Source: Colwellia sp963974965
GTDB taxonomy: Bacteria > Pseudomonadota > Gammaproteobacteria > Enterobacterales > Alteromonadaceae
Assembly (NCBI GenBank): GCA_963974965.1
Contig: CAXBEX010000006.1
Span: 1-64,000 of the forward strand
Direction of reading: 5' to 3'
DNA length: 64,000 nucleotides
The translations under genes and the position numbers were made by a program. The notes under the pieces are model-generated. The model made no database searches, was not told the DNA's origin, and saw nothing but the letters and a program-made list of their open reading frames with translations. Of the stretch, positions 28,906 through 37,801 are shown in pieces. The number at the start of each line of letters is the position of its first letter. Positions within the stretch are counted from its first letter, which is position 1.

Positions 28906-28953
28906 TTACTTATCTTAAGTTTAATAAGTAAGGATTTAATAATCTATTAAATC
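28906..28953. promoter_or_regulatory. Two inverted repeats in the lysR/aminotransferase gap
   Basis: TTACTTAT...ATAAGTAA (28906-28931, 10-base spacer) and GATTTAAT...ATTAAATC (28933-28953, 5-base spacer), both with perfect 8-bp arms. Their position between divergent genes fits LysR recognition and activation sites. Confidence 0.5.
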
Positions 28954-29010
28954 ATTGATAATGCTCCCAAGCAAATACAAAACCTAAATAGAAAAATATT
29001 GAGGCAGAAT

Positions 29011-30372
29011 ATGACAAACAACACTAGCAGCTCAAATAATCACGGCATAAGCCAAGCACAGCTTGATGCGCATTGGATGCCTTTTACCGGTAATCGTGAT
29101 TTTAAAAAAGAGCCACGTATTATTGTTTCAGCACAGGGTAACTATTATACCGACGCTGATGGCAGAAAAATATTTGATGGTCTTTCAGGTCTTTGGACAT
29201 GTGGTGCAGGCCATGGTCGCAATGAAATTACAAAGGCCATCGCTAAACAAGCAGCAACCTTAGACTATTCTCCTGCCTTTCAATTTGGTCACCCTAAATC
29301 ATTTGAACTTGCACACCGCATTACCGAATTAATGCCCGACGGTTTGAACCGTGTATTTTTCACTGGCTCTGGCTCAGAATCTGTAGAAACTGCTTTAAAA
29401 ATAGCGCGCGGTTACTGGAAAAAACAAGGCCAAGCAGGTAAAACACGTTTTATAGGTCGCTCAAAAGGTTATCACGGCGTTAACTATGGCGGCATAAGCG
29501 TAGGTGGTTTAAGCCCTAACCGCGCTTTATTTGGTCAAGGTATCGAAGCTTGTCATTTACCCCATACTATGATTACTGCGAATAAATTTGTTCAAGGCAT
29601 GCCTACTGAAGGTGCTTACTTAGCAGAAGAATTAGAGCAATTGGTTGCATTACATGATGCATCGACTATCGCCGCTGTAATTGTTGAACCGTTAGCTGGC
29701 TCAGCAGGTGTTATCCCTCCACCGGTAGGTTACTTAAAACGTTTACGAAAAATATGTACTAAGCACAATATATTACTTATCTTTGACGAAGTGATCACCG
29801 CTTTTGGCCGTATGGGTTCGAATACTGGTGCAGAAGAATTTGGCGTTGTTCCTGATTTAATGACCGTAGCAAAACAACTAACCAATGGCGTAATACCCAT
29901 GGGAGCAGTGATTGCCAAACAAGAAATTTATGATACCTACATGGATACAGCTGGCCCAGAGTACATGCTTGAGTTACCTCATGGCTATACTTATTCAGCG
30001 CACCCTATTGCTTGCGCAGCAGCCTTAGCGTCGCTTGATATTTTAGCAAAAGAAAGTTTGCCTGAGCGCGTAAAAACTATCGCCCCGTATTTCCAAGAAA
30101 CACTGCATAGTTTAAAGGGGTGTGCACATATTAGCGATATTCGTAACTATGGTTTAGCGGGTGGTATCACCATCAACGCTTTTGGTGCAGAGCAAAGTAA
30201 AGCAGAGCCAGGTAAACGTCCTTATGAAATAGCCATGAAAATGTGGCAAAAAGGTTTTTACGTGCGCTTTGGCGGAGACACCATTCAATTAGGTTTGCCA
30301 TTTACCAGTACGTTGCCTGAAATAGACAGTTTAATGAACGCTTTGGGCGAAACCATTAACGAAGTCAAGTAG
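29011..30372 (+). CDS. bauA: Omega-aminotransferase (beta-alanine:pyruvate type)
   Basis: About 453-aa class-III PLP enzyme: DAHWMPFTGNRDFK start block, PLP site GSGSESVET, Asp in IFDEVITAFGRMG, and Lys in VAKQLTNGVIPMG. The DAHWMPF block is typical of beta-alanine/omega-amino acid:pyruvate transaminases. mmsA follows after 46 bases; together they give malonate semialdehyde and then acetyl-CoA. The ATG at 29011, with GAGG seven bases upstream, is preferred to a TTG at 28999. Substrate could also be another omega-amino acid. Confidence 0.8.
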   Translation: MTNNTSSSNNHGISQAQLDAHWMPFTGNRDFKKEPRIIVSAQGNYYTDADGRKIFDGLSGLWTCGAGHGRNEITKAIAKQAATLDYSPAFQFGHPKSFELAHRITELMPDGLNRVFFTGSGSESVETALKIARGYWKKQGQAGKTRFIGRSKGYHGVNYGGISVGGLSPNRALFGQGIEACHLPHTMITANKFVQGMPTEGAYLAEELEQLVALHDASTIAAVIVEPLAGSAGVIPPPVGYLKRLRKICTKHNILLIFDEVITAFGRMGSNTGAEEFGVVPDLMTVAKQLTNGVIPMGAVIAKQEIYDTYMDTAGPEYMLELPHGYTYSAHPIACAAALASLDILAKESLPERVKTIAPYFQETLHSLKGCAHISDIRNYGLAGGITINAFGAEQSKAEPGKRPYEIAMKMWQKGFYVRFGGDTIQLGLPFTSTLPEIDSLMNALGETINEVK

Positions 30373-30418
30373 CGAAGTTAGCTAATTATTTAACAATTTA
30401 TAAGATATAGGAATTAAC

Positions 30419-31924
30419 ATGACTCAACTAATTGGCCATTTAATCAATGGCGAAATGATCCATACTAGCAAAAATGAAGACACGCGCAGCCAAAATGTAT
30501 TTAACCCTGCAACAGGTGAAGCAACTAAAAAAGTAGCGCTTGCTAACAAACAAACCGTTGAGCAAGCCATTAGCGCTGCACAAGAGGCTTTTCCTGCATG
30601 GCGTAACACGCCACCAGCAAAACGTGCCCGTGTAATGTTTCGTTTTAAAGAATTACTTGAACAAAACAGCGACAAAATTTGTAAACTCATTGGTGAAGAA
30701 CACGGTAAAATTTCTCACGATGCGGCAGGTGAATTACAACGCGGAATTGAAAATGTTGAATACGCTTGTGGCGCACCAGAGTTATTAAAAGGTGAACACA
30801 GCAAAAATGTTGGCCCAAATATCGACTCTTGGAGCGAATTTCAACCGCTGGGTGTAGTAGCGGGTATTACACCGTTTAACTTTCCAGCTATGGTACCTAT
30901 GTGGATGTTCCCATTAGCCATTGTTTGCGGTAATACCTTTATTCTTAAGCCTTCAGAGCGCGATCCAAGTGCAACGCTTTTAATTGCACAGTTACTTAAA
31001 GAAGCTGGCTTACCTGATGGCGTAATGAATGTTGTTAATGGCGACAAAGAAGCAGTAGACACATTACTTAGCGATGAACGCATTAAAGCAGTAAGCTTTG
31101 TTGGTTCAACACCTATTGCTGAATATATTTATACAACAGCCAATGCTAATGGCAAACGTTGTCAAGCCTTAGGCGGCGCAAAAAACCACGCTATTATTAT
31201 GCCTGATGCAGATATGGATAACGCAGTAAACCAATTATTAGGTGCCGCATTTGGGTCATCAGGTGAACGTTGTATGGCACTTTCTGTTGCCGTAACGGTA
31301 GGCGATGAAGCCGGTGATGCCTTAGTTGCTAAAATGACTGAAGGTATGAAAGGTTTAAGTGTTGGCGATCATACCAATGCCAATAACGATTTTGGTCCAG
31401 TAATCACCAAAGCTCATCAAGAGAAAGTTAATGGCTTTATTGCGAGTGCTGCAGACCAAGGTGCAACGCTTGTAGTTGATGGTCGTAATCCTGTCGTTAA
31501 AGGTTTTGAAAATGGTTACTTTGTTGGCGCTACTTTAATTGATAACGTTACCGCAGAAATGGACAGCTACCAAGCAGAAATTTTTGGACCGGTATTACAA
31601 GTAATGCGCGTAAAAACTATGCAAGAAGCGATGCAATTAATTAACGATCACGAATACGGCAACGGTACATGTATATTTACTCGCGACGGTGAAGCTGCAC
31701 GATATTTCTCTGATAATATTCAAGTGGGTATGGTGGGTATTAATGTACCATTACCTGTGCCAGTTTCTTACCATAGCTTTGGCGGTTGGAAACGTTCATT
31801 ATTTGGTGATTTACATGCCTACGGCCCTGATGGCATTCGTTTTTATACTAAACGTAAAACTATCACTCAACGTTGGCCGTCAAGTGGTGTAAGAGAAGGT
31901 ATTAGTTTCGCCTTCCCTTCATAA
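30419..31924 (+). CDS. mmsA: CoA-acylating methylmalonate/malonate-semialdehyde dehydrogenase
   Basis: 501-aa ALDH-superfamily enzyme with the MmsA features: ITPFNFPAMVPMWMFPLA, FVGSTPIAEYIY, catalytic Cys in GSSGERCMAL, and no ALDH-type general-base Glu in the usual block (LGGAKNHAII instead of LELGGK). It forms acetyl-CoA or propionyl-CoA from malonate or methylmalonate semialdehyde. Coupled to the aminotransferase upstream. Confidence 0.9.
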   Translation: MTQLIGHLINGEMIHTSKNEDTRSQNVFNPATGEATKKVALANKQTVEQAISAAQEAFPAWRNTPPAKRARVMFRFKELLEQNSDKICKLIGEEHGKISHDAAGELQRGIENVEYACGAPELLKGEHSKNVGPNIDSWSEFQPLGVVAGITPFNFPAMVPMWMFPLAIVCGNTFILKPSERDPSATLLIAQLLKEAGLPDGVMNVVNGDKEAVDTLLSDERIKAVSFVGSTPIAEYIYTTANANGKRCQALGGAKNHAIIMPDADMDNAVNQLLGAAFGSSGERCMALSVAVTVGDEAGDALVAKMTEGMKGLSVGDHTNANNDFGPVITKAHQEKVNGFIASAADQGATLVVDGRNPVVKGFENGYFVGATLIDNVTAEMDSYQAEIFGPVLQVMRVKTMQEAMQLINDHEYGNGTCIFTRDGEAARYFSDNIQVGMVGINVPLPVPVSYHSFGGWKRSLFGDLHAYGPDGIRFYTKRKTITQRWPSSGVREGISFAFPS

Positions 31925-31946
31925 ATAGTTTTATTATTAGATAAAT

Positions 31947-32001
31947 GTCGCACTAAAGTGCGACCTACATTAAGCATCTGTAGGTCGGAATTCATTCCGA
32001 C
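31947..32001. repeat. Paired REP elements (BIME-like), GTAG type
   Basis: Two divergent palindromes, each carrying a GTAG tetranucleotide at its foot: GTCGCACTAAAGTGCGAC followed by CTAC (31947-31968), and GTAG followed by GTCGGAATTCATTCCGAC (31980-32001). They face each other in inverted orientation 11 bases apart between mmsA and the bicupin gene. This is the REP architecture mobilised by RAYT transposases; no RAYT gene is in this window. Confidence 0.75.
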
Positions 32002-32024
32002 AAAACAATATAAATGAGCAATAC

Positions 32025-32747
32025 ATGTCAGAAAAGCAGATAGTAAAATTAAGTCAGAGCCCTGCAGGGTTTGATGAAATTGCTGATGATCTTAAAGTAA
32101 GCCTGTTCGAGTCACCCACACCAAAACAACACACTCACAGCTATTATGAAGATGAAGCGTTAGGCTTATACATAGGTGTGTGGGATACCACCGACATGAT
32201 AGAAACCACAGCACCCTATGTATGTGATGAGTTTATGACCATCATAGAAGGTACGGTTGGAATTAAAAATAACCAAACAGGCGAAATAGAAAAAGTTACC
32301 GCTGGTGAAAGTTTTGTTATCCCACAAGGCTATGATTGCCAATGGCATCAACATGGCTACTTACGAAAATTTTACGTTATTTACGAGCCACCAACAGATG
32401 CTATTCCAGAATCTCCGGTATGCGAACACATTATTTATATTGATGAAAAAAGTAATATTCCTTGGCAAGAAACATCTGATGGCTTTAACAAAAAAGTACA
32501 GTACCAAAGTCACAATCAAAAATTTACCTCTGGCGTATGGCAAGGAAAAAATTTAAAAACAGGTATGATTGCTTTTCCCTACAATGAGTTTATTTCGCTC
32601 AAACAGGGCTGTCTTATTTGCACAGACGTTCAAGGTATAGCGCATAAAATTAACGCAGGTGAAGCGCTTTTTGTACCACAAGGAACACGCTGTTCTTGGC
32701 AATCTCAAGAGAAAATCAGCCTTCATTTTGTTCAAATAAAACAATAG
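32025..32747 (+). CDS. Bicupin protein (DUF861/cupin_3-like)
   Basis: 240 aa with two cupin halves: about 60-115 (CDEFMTIIEGTVGI, GESFVIPQGYDCQWHQHG) and about 165-235 (GCLICTDVQGIAHKINAGEALFVPQGTRCSW). Such small-molecule cupins accompany amine and aldehyde catabolic operons; the reaction is unknown. It lies between mmsA and an aldehyde dehydrogenase on the same strand. A decayed copy is at 14940-15238. Confidence 0.7.
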   Translation: MSEKQIVKLSQSPAGFDEIADDLKVSLFESPTPKQHTHSYYEDEALGLYIGVWDTTDMIETTAPYVCDEFMTIIEGTVGIKNNQTGEIEKVTAGESFVIPQGYDCQWHQHGYLRKFYVIYEPPTDAIPESPVCEHIIYIDEKSNIPWQETSDGFNKKVQYQSHNQKFTSGVWQGKNLKTGMIAFPYNEFISLKQGCLICTDVQGIAHKINAGEALFVPQGTRCSWQSQEKISLHFVQIKQ

Positions 32748-32824
32748 TAATAGTTAATAACAACCAATAATAGTCAAGGGTATAGCTAAGTAATAGTAAG
32801 ATAATAAAACACAAGGTAATGACG

Positions 32825-34315
32825 ATGAAAGTACAAGGTTTTTATATTAATGGTCAATGGCAACAGCCTAACAGCACAAATACTTTTGCAACAATTAACC
32901 CTGCCACAGAAGAAATCATTAAACATATTCCTGCCGGTAATGCTCAAGATATTAATAGTGCGGTAGCGGCTGCTCGTGCCGCGTTTGATCATGGCCCTTG
33001 GCCAAAAATGACGGGTACTGAACGCGGTAAGTATCTACAAAAAATGGCTGATATTATTAACGCTCGACTTGACGATTTATCAAAACTTGAAGTACTTGAT
33101 AACGGAAAACCCTACCCTGAAGCTAAATGGGATATTGAAGATACGGCTGGCACTTTTGAATTCTACGCCAACTTAGCCAAAGAGTTAGATGCTAATGTTA
33201 ATGGGTTAAGTGAAGAAATAATCACCTTACCAGAGCCAGGTTTCACCTCAAAAGCAACAAAAGAACCACTGGGTGTTGCAGGTGCGATTATTCCATGGAA
33301 TTTCCCGATGTTAATGGCTGCTTGGAAAGTTGCCCCTGCTCTCGCTGCAGGTTGTACTATGGTGTTAAAACCGTCTGAAGTCACTTCACTAACCGCGATA
33401 GCCTTAGGTGAAATTGCTATCGAAGCAGGTTTGCCTGCTGGCGTATTAAACATTGTTACTGGGCTAGGTCAAGATGCTGGTCAAGCCTTGGTTGAACATA
33501 AAGACGTTGATAAGTTGGCTTTTACCGGCTCAGTGCCAACAGGCTCAAAAATCATGGCAATGGCCGCCAACGACATTAAAAATATTAGCTTAGAGCTAGG
33601 CGGAAAATCACCCTTAGTTATTTTTGAAGATACTGATATTGAAAAAGCCGTTGAATGGATCATGTTCGGTATCTTTTGGAATCAAGGACAAGTGTGTTCA
33701 GCCACATCACGCGTGTTAGTAGCGGAAGCACTCTACCCCGCACTCTTAGAGCGTTTAAAAACTGAAACACAGAAAATCACAATTGGTAACGGTAATGACG
33801 AGGGCATATTATTAGGTCCTTTAGTTAATCAAGCACAATATCAAAAAGTGCTTGATGCTATTAATCGCGGTATTGATGAAGGAGCCACTTTAGTTTCTGG
33901 CGGTAAGAAACCAGCAGAACTTGAACAAGGCTACTACTTAGAACCGACTATATTAACGGATATGAGCGAGGATAGCTGGATCTGGCAAGAAGAAATATTT
34001 GGCCCCGTTGTTTGTGTTAAAACGTTCAAAACTGAACAACAAGCTATTGAAATGGCTAACAAATCTATTTTCGGCTTAGCCGCAGCAGTTATGTCAAAAG
34101 ATCTCGATCGTTGTGACCGTGTCGCTAAAGCATTTCGCGCAGGTATTGTTTGGATAAACTGCTCACAGCCTACTTTTGTTGAAGCGCCATGGGGCGGCTA
34201 TAAGCAATCAGGCATCGGCCGTGAGTTAGGAAAATGGGGATTAAACAACTACCTAGAAACCAAACAAATCACACGTTTTGATAGCAACGAACCTTGGGGT
34301 TGGTATATCAAATAG
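32825..34315 (+). CDS. NAD(P)-dependent aldehyde dehydrogenase (gamma-glutamylaminobutyraldehyde/betaine aldehyde type)
   Basis: About 496 aa, complete ALDH signature set: PWNFPMLMAAWKVAPALAAG, FTGSVPTGSKI, general-base Glu in LELGGKSPL, catalytic Cys in NQGQVCSATSRV, and EEIFGPVVCV. Context suggests oxidation of an aminoaldehyde from putrescine catabolism (a PuuC-like role), but betaine-aldehyde-type specificity cannot be excluded. The ATG at 32825, eight bases after AAGG, is preferred to the ATG two codons upstream. Confidence 0.82.
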   Translation: MKVQGFYINGQWQQPNSTNTFATINPATEEIIKHIPAGNAQDINSAVAAARAAFDHGPWPKMTGTERGKYLQKMADIINARLDDLSKLEVLDNGKPYPEAKWDIEDTAGTFEFYANLAKELDANVNGLSEEIITLPEPGFTSKATKEPLGVAGAIIPWNFPMLMAAWKVAPALAAGCTMVLKPSEVTSLTAIALGEIAIEAGLPAGVLNIVTGLGQDAGQALVEHKDVDKLAFTGSVPTGSKIMAMAANDIKNISLELGGKSPLVIFEDTDIEKAVEWIMFGIFWNQGQVCSATSRVLVAEALYPALLERLKTETQKITIGNGNDEGILLGPLVNQAQYQKVLDAINRGIDEGATLVSGGKKPAELEQGYYLEPTILTDMSEDSWIWQEEIFGPVVCVKTFKTEQQAIEMANKSIFGLAAAVMSKDLDRCDRVAKAFRAGIVWINCSQPTFVEAPWGGYKQSGIGRELGKWGLNNYLETKQITRFDSNEPWGWYIK

Positions 34316-34335
34316 TTTCGAGTTTCGAATTTCGA

Positions 34336-34378
34336 ATAAAAATAATAAAAATAATAAAAATAATAAAAATAATAAAAC
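34336..34378. repeat. 9-bp microsatellite upstream of the amine oxidase gene
   Basis: About four to five copies of AAAAATAAT lie directly before the ribosome-binding site (AGAGAAG) of the oxidase at 34391. Copy-number change would alter promoter or leader spacing. Confidence 0.8.
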
Positions 34379-34390
34379 AAAGAGAAGAAC

Positions 34391-35806
34391 ATGCAACAAC
34401 ACCTAGAAGCAATTAAAGATTCAAAATTTTGCCCCCTTTGGCATGATCAAGAAGACGTTCGTCCTGAAATATTACCCGCATTATCTAAAAATGAACACTG
34501 CGAGTTACTTATTGTTGGTGGTGGCTTTACGGGCCTATGGGCAGCACTTCAAGCAAAAGAGCGCCAACCAGATGCAGATATTATTTTAATCGAGAAAACG
34601 TTTATTGCTGATGGCTCTTCTGGCCGTAATGGTGGTTTTTTAAACGCTAGTTTGGCGCATGGTGAAACCAATACCGATCATCACTTTCCCGGTGAAGCAG
34701 ATAAATTGTATGAATTAGGCCAACAAAACATGGCTGAATTAATCGAAACACTTGAACGCTATGATATTGATGCTCGCTATGAAAAAGTTGGCGAAACTGA
34801 GGTTGCAACAAATCAAGGCTCAGTTGATGCAATGCGCAAAGATTATGAAGAAGAAAAAGCCGCTGGCGATGATGTAGTTTGGTTTGATAAAGAGCAAATG
34901 CAAGCGCAAGTTAATTCTCCTACTTATTTAGCCGGTTTATGGCGACGAGACGGTCAAGACGGTGTAGTTGATCCTGCACGCTTATGCTGGGGCTTAAAAA
35001 AAGTATTACTCGAATTAGGTGTTCGCATCTTTGAAAATACTCCATTAGACAGCTGTAACCCTTTAGGCAATAGCGAGATGCAATCTCTTTGCCTTGGTCA
35101 CACCGTTATCAGTAAAAAAGTTTTAATGGCAACTAATGGCTATAAAAATCCTATACGCGCAGTAAGCCGAACAACTATTCCGGTATGGGATTATCAAATG
35201 GCGACAGAGCCACTTAACCAAGCGCAGCTCGATGCTATTGGTTGGCATAAAACTCGCCACGCTATAGGTAATCACGCCAATATGTTTCATTACTATCGTT
35301 TTACGCAAGACAACCGTATTACTTGGGGTGGGGGTGGCGCGGTGCGTTACTACTTTAATAAAAACACTGATTTTTCCACTTGTGCTGATATTCCTGAGCG
35401 ATTTGAGCAATTATCAAAAGAATTTTTTGAAACCTTTCCTAAACTCAAAGGGCTTAAATTTAGCCATCGATGGAGCGGCATTATTGCAACCTCAACCCGG
35501 TTTTGCATGGTGCCAGGGGCAACTTACAACAACCGTTTAGCTTGGGCGGTAGGTTACACTGGGCTAGGTGTTGGCGCTAGCCGTTTTGGTGCTCGAATTG
35601 GTATTGAATTATTAGGTTACCAACCCAGTGATATTTTACAAATGCAGTTTGTTACTAAAAAACCGATGCCGTGGGCACCTGAGCCATTTCGTTGGTTTGG
35701 CGTGAAATTTACCCAAAAGGCCTTAATTAAAGCAGACCAAAATAATGGTAAACGTGGTTTATGGTTAAAAATGCTTGATGCGATGAACTTAGGCTTTACG
35801 TGTTAA
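34391..35806 (+). CDS. FAD-dependent amine oxidase / dehydrogenase (DAO family)
   Basis: 471 aa: ADP-binding LLIVGGGFTGLWAALQAKER (about 38-57), DGSSGRNGGFLNASLAHG, and C-terminal AVGYTGLGVGASRFGARI. Homologous in plan to the PuuB-type protein at 19861 but longer. Likely oxidises a gamma-glutamylated or free amine. Last gene of the plus-strand catabolic run. Its stop codon overlaps the stop of the convergent glrR gene through a shared TTAA. Confidence 0.78.
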   Translation: MQQHLEAIKDSKFCPLWHDQEDVRPEILPALSKNEHCELLIVGGGFTGLWAALQAKERQPDADIILIEKTFIADGSSGRNGGFLNASLAHGETNTDHHFPGEADKLYELGQQNMAELIETLERYDIDARYEKVGETEVATNQGSVDAMRKDYEEEKAAGDDVVWFDKEQMQAQVNSPTYLAGLWRRDGQDGVVDPARLCWGLKKVLLELGVRIFENTPLDSCNPLGNSEMQSLCLGHTVISKKVLMATNGYKNPIRAVSRTTIPVWDYQMATEPLNQAQLDAIGWHKTRHAIGNHANMFHYYRFTQDNRITWGGGGAVRYYFNKNTDFSTCADIPERFEQLSKEFFETFPKLKGLKFSHRWSGIIATSTRFCMVPGATYNNRLAWAVGYTGLGVGASRFGARIGIELLGYQPSDILQMQFVTKKPMPWAPEPFRWFGVKFTQKALIKADQNNGKRGLWLKMLDAMNLGFTC

Positions 35807-37197
35807 TCATTTTCACGAAATGCCTCAGCCGTTAAATGATGACGATTCAATAGTTTGTAAAATTCAGTACGGTTACGTTGTGCTATTCTTGCTGCTTGTG
35901 ACACGTTGCCGGCGGTAAGTTTTAATAACTTTGCTAGGTAATCACGTTCAAATTCATCTTTGGCTTGCTGAAATGATGGCAATGAACTGCTCTCATCACG
36001 CAGCGCATTTTTAACTAAACTTGCCGCGATGATATTTTCTCTGGATAAGGCAACACTTTGTTCAACAACATTTTGTAGTTGTCTAATATTTCCTGGCCAA
36101 GGTGCTGCAATAAGTATTTCCATCGCTTCTTGTGAGAAGCCATTTATATCAAGGCTCGTTTGATGATTGCTATAATTAAGAAAGTGCTGAGCAAGTAACG
36201 GAATATCTTCACGGCGCTCTGCAAGCGGTGGTAATTCTAGTTCAACTACGTTTAAGCGGTAGTAGAGATCTTCTCTAAAGGTTTTTTCTTTAATCGCCTC
36301 TTGCAAGTTTTTATGAGTGGCCGATATTATTCTTACATCAACTTTCACCGCTTGTGTACTACCAACAGGGCGCACTTCTTTTTCTTGTAATGCTCTTAAT
36401 AACTTAACCTGAAAACTCATTGGCATGTCGCCAACTTCGTCTAAAAATAGCGTGCCGCCATTGCTTGCTTGAAATAACCCTTGATGATTTTTTTCAGCGC
36501 CTGTAAATGCACCTTTAACATGGCCAAATAATTCTGATTCTAATAATTGCTCGGGTATGGCTGCACAGTTAATGGCCGTAAATGGTTTTTTTGCCCTACG
36601 ACTGGCTTGATGAATAGCCTTGGCGAGTAACTCTTTACCTGTGCCACTTTCGCTGTGAATTAATAAACTAAAATCACTTAGGGCAACCTGTTTGGTTTGT
36701 TGTAATAGCGATTCCATAATGGCACTACGGCTAATGATGTTTGTTCGCCATAAGTCTTGTTGATCTTTATTGCTTGAACTTGATGGTTGTAATTGAATGG
36801 CTTTTTCCACCGTTTCAAGTAACTGCTGGCTTTCAAAAGGTTTAGTTAAAAAGCTAAAAACGCCTTGTTTAGTAGCATTAATTGCATCAGGAATAGTACC
36901 GTGGGCGGTCATAATAATTACTGGCAGATTAGGCGATTGTTGACGTATTTGCTCAAACAGCGCCATGCCGTCCATACCTTCCATCCGTAAATCACTGATC
37001 ACTAGTTGTGGGTGAAAGCTTTTTAACATGCCAAGGGCAATTTTAGCATTGGCTGCCGATTCAACTAAATAGCCAGCGGCAGATAAGCGAATGCCTAATA
37101 ACCGTAATAAACTTGGGTCATCATCAACAATTAGAATTTTTTCTTGAGCTGTTTTTTTTTGATCTAAATTACTGCCTGATTGCTCTGATGATTTCAT
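35803..37197 (-). CDS. glrR: Sigma-54-dependent response regulator GlrR (QseF)
   Basis: About 464 aa. Receiver domain (ILIVDDD, phosphoacceptor Asp in VISDLRMEG), AAA+ domain with ESGTGKE Walker A, GAFTGA sigma-54 contact loop and DEVGDMP Walker B, then a Fis-type HTH (GNVSQAARIAQRNRTEFYKLL). Activates sigma-54 promoters on phosphorylation by GlrK. The ATG at 37197 is preferred to the TTG at 37233, which lies inside qseG. Third gene of glrK-qseG-glrR, order as in enterobacteria. Shares its stop with the convergent oxidase gene. Confidence 0.9.
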   Translation of the reverse strand: MKSSEQSGSNLDQKKTAQEKILIVDDDPSLLRLLGIRLSAAGYLVESAANAKIALGMLKSFHPQLVISDLRMEGMDGMALFEQIRQQSPNLPVIIMTAHGTIPDAINATKQGVFSFLTKPFESQQLLETVEKAIQLQPSSSSNKDQQDLWRTNIISRSAIMESLLQQTKQVALSDFSLLIHSESGTGKELLAKAIHQASRRAKKPFTAINCAAIPEQLLESELFGHVKGAFTGAEKNHQGLFQASNGGTLFLDEVGDMPMSFQVKLLRALQEKEVRPVGSTQAVKVDVRIISATHKNLQEAIKEKTFREDLYYRLNVVELELPPLAERREDIPLLAQHFLNYSNHQTSLDINGFSQEAMEILIAAPWPGNIRQLQNVVEQSVALSRENIIAASLVKNALRDESSSLPSFQQAKDEFERDYLAKLLKLTAGNVSQAARIAQRNRTEFYKLLNRHHLTAEAFREND

Positions 37198-37201
37198 TAT
37201 T

Positions 37202-37801
37202 TTATTGTCCGTGTTCGCTGATAGTTTGTTCAATTTTTTTAAGCTGAATGATTTTTTTTGTTAATTGCGTGACCGTTAATTCAAGTGCTGCAATTTTATT
37301 AAGCTGCTTTTTCTCTTTAATATGATATTTTGCTGTTTGCGTATCATGCGCAAGTTCTTGATTCATCATTTGTTGAAATAAATACAACTGCTGATTAAGC
37401 TGGTCTTTAAGTAAACTAATAAAAGCTTGATCGGCTGAGCTTAAATAGTAATTCTTGTGCACTTTCAGTTGCTTGTTAAGTTGAGATTTCGCAGAATAAA
37501 CATTATGGATAGGCGAGTTTGGTAAGCTATACAACAGTATTAAGTTAATTCCTGCTTCAATACTACCCTGTGATTTTTTCAATCGTTGCTGTTCTATTTC
37601 ACTTTGCAATTCACTATCTGATAAATTTTTTAACGCTAAATAATATTGACCAAAATTTACCGTATTTGTGGCGATAAGTGTATTAGGCGAGTTTTGAATA
37701 TTTTGACATGCAGAGATACACAAGCTGATAAGCAGAATAAAAATAGCTTTATTAAATTTAAAACGATAGTTTATAGTGAACTTACTTAACGTTAAATTCA
37801 T
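37202..37801 (-). CDS. qseG: QseG-like outer membrane lipoprotein
   Basis: 199 aa, with a signal peptide and lipobox LCISAC (Cys about 32), then a helical domain rich in Gln and Leu and a C-terminal coiled-coil tail. QseG lies between the kinase and regulator genes in enterobacteria and modulates the kinase. Its ATG overlaps the glrK stop by 4 bases. Sequence is poorly conserved, so assignment relies mainly on position and lipobox. Confidence 0.75.
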   Translation of the reverse strand: MNLTLSKFTINYRFKFNKAIFILLISLCISACQNIQNSPNTLIATNTVNFGQYYLALKNLSDSELQSEIEQQRLKKSQGSIEAGINLILLYSLPNSPIHNVYSAKSQLNKQLKVHKNYYLSSADQAFISLLKDQLNQQLYLFQQMMNQELAHDTQTAKYHIKEKKQLNKIAALELTVTQLTKKIIQLKKIEQTISEHGQ

